This document shows, piece by piece, positions 63,404-64,000 of a DNA stretch of 64,000 nt; position 1 is the first letter of the stretch, and the number at the start of each line of letters is the position of its first letter. The translations under genes were made by a program, and so were the position numbers. The notes below the pieces were generated by a model, which saw nothing but the letters and a program-made list of their open reading frames with translations, searched no databases and had not been told where the DNA came from. This stretch comes from Fragum whitleyi. Lineage: Eukaryota; Mollusca; Bivalvia; Cardiida; Cardiidae. The stretch is from assembly GCA_948146395.1 (NCBI GenBank), contig OX411555.1:45332065-45396064 (forward strand), in the 5' to 3' direction.

Positions 63404-64000
63404 AATTTTTCGTTTGGCTGTAATGAGAAATTTGTCAGCTAAGTAAGGAAGAAATCTTTTCAACTGGTGTAGCCGCGATGTGTATAAGGGATGTTTGTAC
63501 TGCCTGGTCGTACAAGTTAGCCTCAATAGCGACGTGGTAGAGCACTCGCTTTGGGATGTAGAGGTCCCGGGTTCGAATCCCTTTGGAGTCGAATATTTTA
63601 AGTTTTCATCTGGCCAGGTAAGATATTTTTTTTTACCTGACTGGGGTGAGAAATTTTTCGTTTGGCTGTAATAAGAAATTTTTCAGCTTGGTTAGGAAGA
63701 AATATTTTCATCTGACCAGGTAGGATTTTTTTTTACCTGACTGGGGTGAGAAATTTTCCGTTTGGCTGTAGTGAGAAAATTTTCAGCTTGGTTAGGAAGA
63801 AATTCTTTCATCTGACCAGGGAGGAATTCTTTTTTACCTGACCCGGGTGAGAAATTTTTCGTTTTGCGGTAATGAGAAATTTTTCAGCTTGGTTAGGAAG
63901 AAATTCTTTCATCTGACCAGGTAGCATTTTTTTTTTTACCTGACTGGGATGAAAAATCTTTCGTTTGGCTGTAATGAGAAATTTTTCAGCTTGGTTAGGA

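Larger units (their letters stand above)
51801..64000. repeat. Satellite block 3: monomers and tRNA-like modules to the window end
   Basis: Same 100-bp monomer; period exactly 100 at 55081-55181. The block begins with the right half of the split module (51801-51867). Full modules: 52070-52209, 52724-52862, 53171-53309, 54834-54972, 55382-55520, 56233-56371, 56581-56719, 57030-57168, 57581-57720, 58435-58573, 58783-58921, 59837-59975, 60284-60422, 61138-61276, 61983-62121, 62330-62468, 62879-63017, 63461-63599. The stretch 53310-54833 has monomers only, about 15 in a row. The only foreign sequence is the insert at 63280-63403. Confidence 0.94.

Noticed and set aside
11922..63599. tRNA-like modules as true tRNA genes
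   Set aside because: Only about 5 of 7 acceptor pairs, 2 of 5 anticodon-stem pairs and 3 of 5 T-stem pairs form. The A box deviates and the triplet varies by repeat lineage.
11300..64000. Many 60-170 residue ORFs on both strands of the satellite, with repeated peptides such as KEFLPNQAEKFLITAKRK
   Set aside because: The peptide period equals the ~100-bp monomer read in phase when the T-run length allows. Starts and stops follow T-run length, and there is no independent coding signal.
11300..64000. Hammerhead ribozyme in the satellite, as known in some animal repeats
   Set aside because: No CTGATGA plus GAAA core with the right spacing was seen on either strand; CAGATGAAAG on the minus strand is only a partial resemblance.

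Overview
The window is eukaryotic and almost entirely repetitive. It has no bacterial operon structure and no host gene that I can recognise. The retroelement types (a Ty3/gypsy-like LTR element with integrase upstream of reverse transcriptase, and a Ngaro/DIRS-like tyrosine-recombinase retrotransposon carrying an SGNH hydrolase) and the AT-rich satellite suggest an animal genome, probably an aquatic invertebrate. The species cannot be fixed from the sequence.

Layout. (1) 1-11299: two head-to-tail copies of one LTR retrotransposon that share the LTR between them; the left copy is cut by the window edge. (2) 11300-21933: a satellite of ~100-bp monomers, interrupted every few hundred bases by a ~139-bp tRNA-like module. 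(3) 21934-39914: three more head-to-tail copies of the same element with four LTRs in total. A single 4-bp target duplication (ACCT) brackets the whole array. (4) 39915-45823: the satellite again; its first ~5.7 kb nearly repeats 11300-17045, so array plus flank has been copied at a 28.6-kb offset. (5) 45824-51800: a decayed Ngaro-like element inserted inside one tRNA-like module without a target duplication. (6) 51801-64000: satellite to the window end, with one short retroelement tail at 63280-63403.

The LTR element. The order is Gag (SAP-like N-terminus, long charged coiled coil, SCAN-like capsid C-terminus), zinc knuckle, DTGA protease, HHCC/DDE integrase with GPY/F module, YIDD reverse transcriptase, RNase H. 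Integrase before reverse transcriptase with a gypsy-type RT is the Gmr1-like arrangement. The primer-binding site matches the 3' end of tRNA-Pro. Copies 1, 2 and 5 keep a full 1269-codon pol frame but have a 2-bp (GA) expansion that breaks gag. Copy 3 has an unbroken gag but a frameshift and a nonsense codon in pol. Copy 4 has two consecutive stops in gag and an in-frame loss of the integrase catalytic core. No copy in the window is fully intact, although the defects are complementary.

The satellite. The 100-bp monomer appears built from four diverged ~25-bp sub-repeats. The tRNA-like module has a near-consensus A box, a perfect B box and a T-run after it, which together look like a Pol III transcription unit; 47 full-length modules are present. 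The most unusual features are the LTR-sharing arrays inside a tRNA-like satellite, the 28.6-kb duplication, and three structurally covarying hairpin repeats in the 3' region of the Ngaro element.
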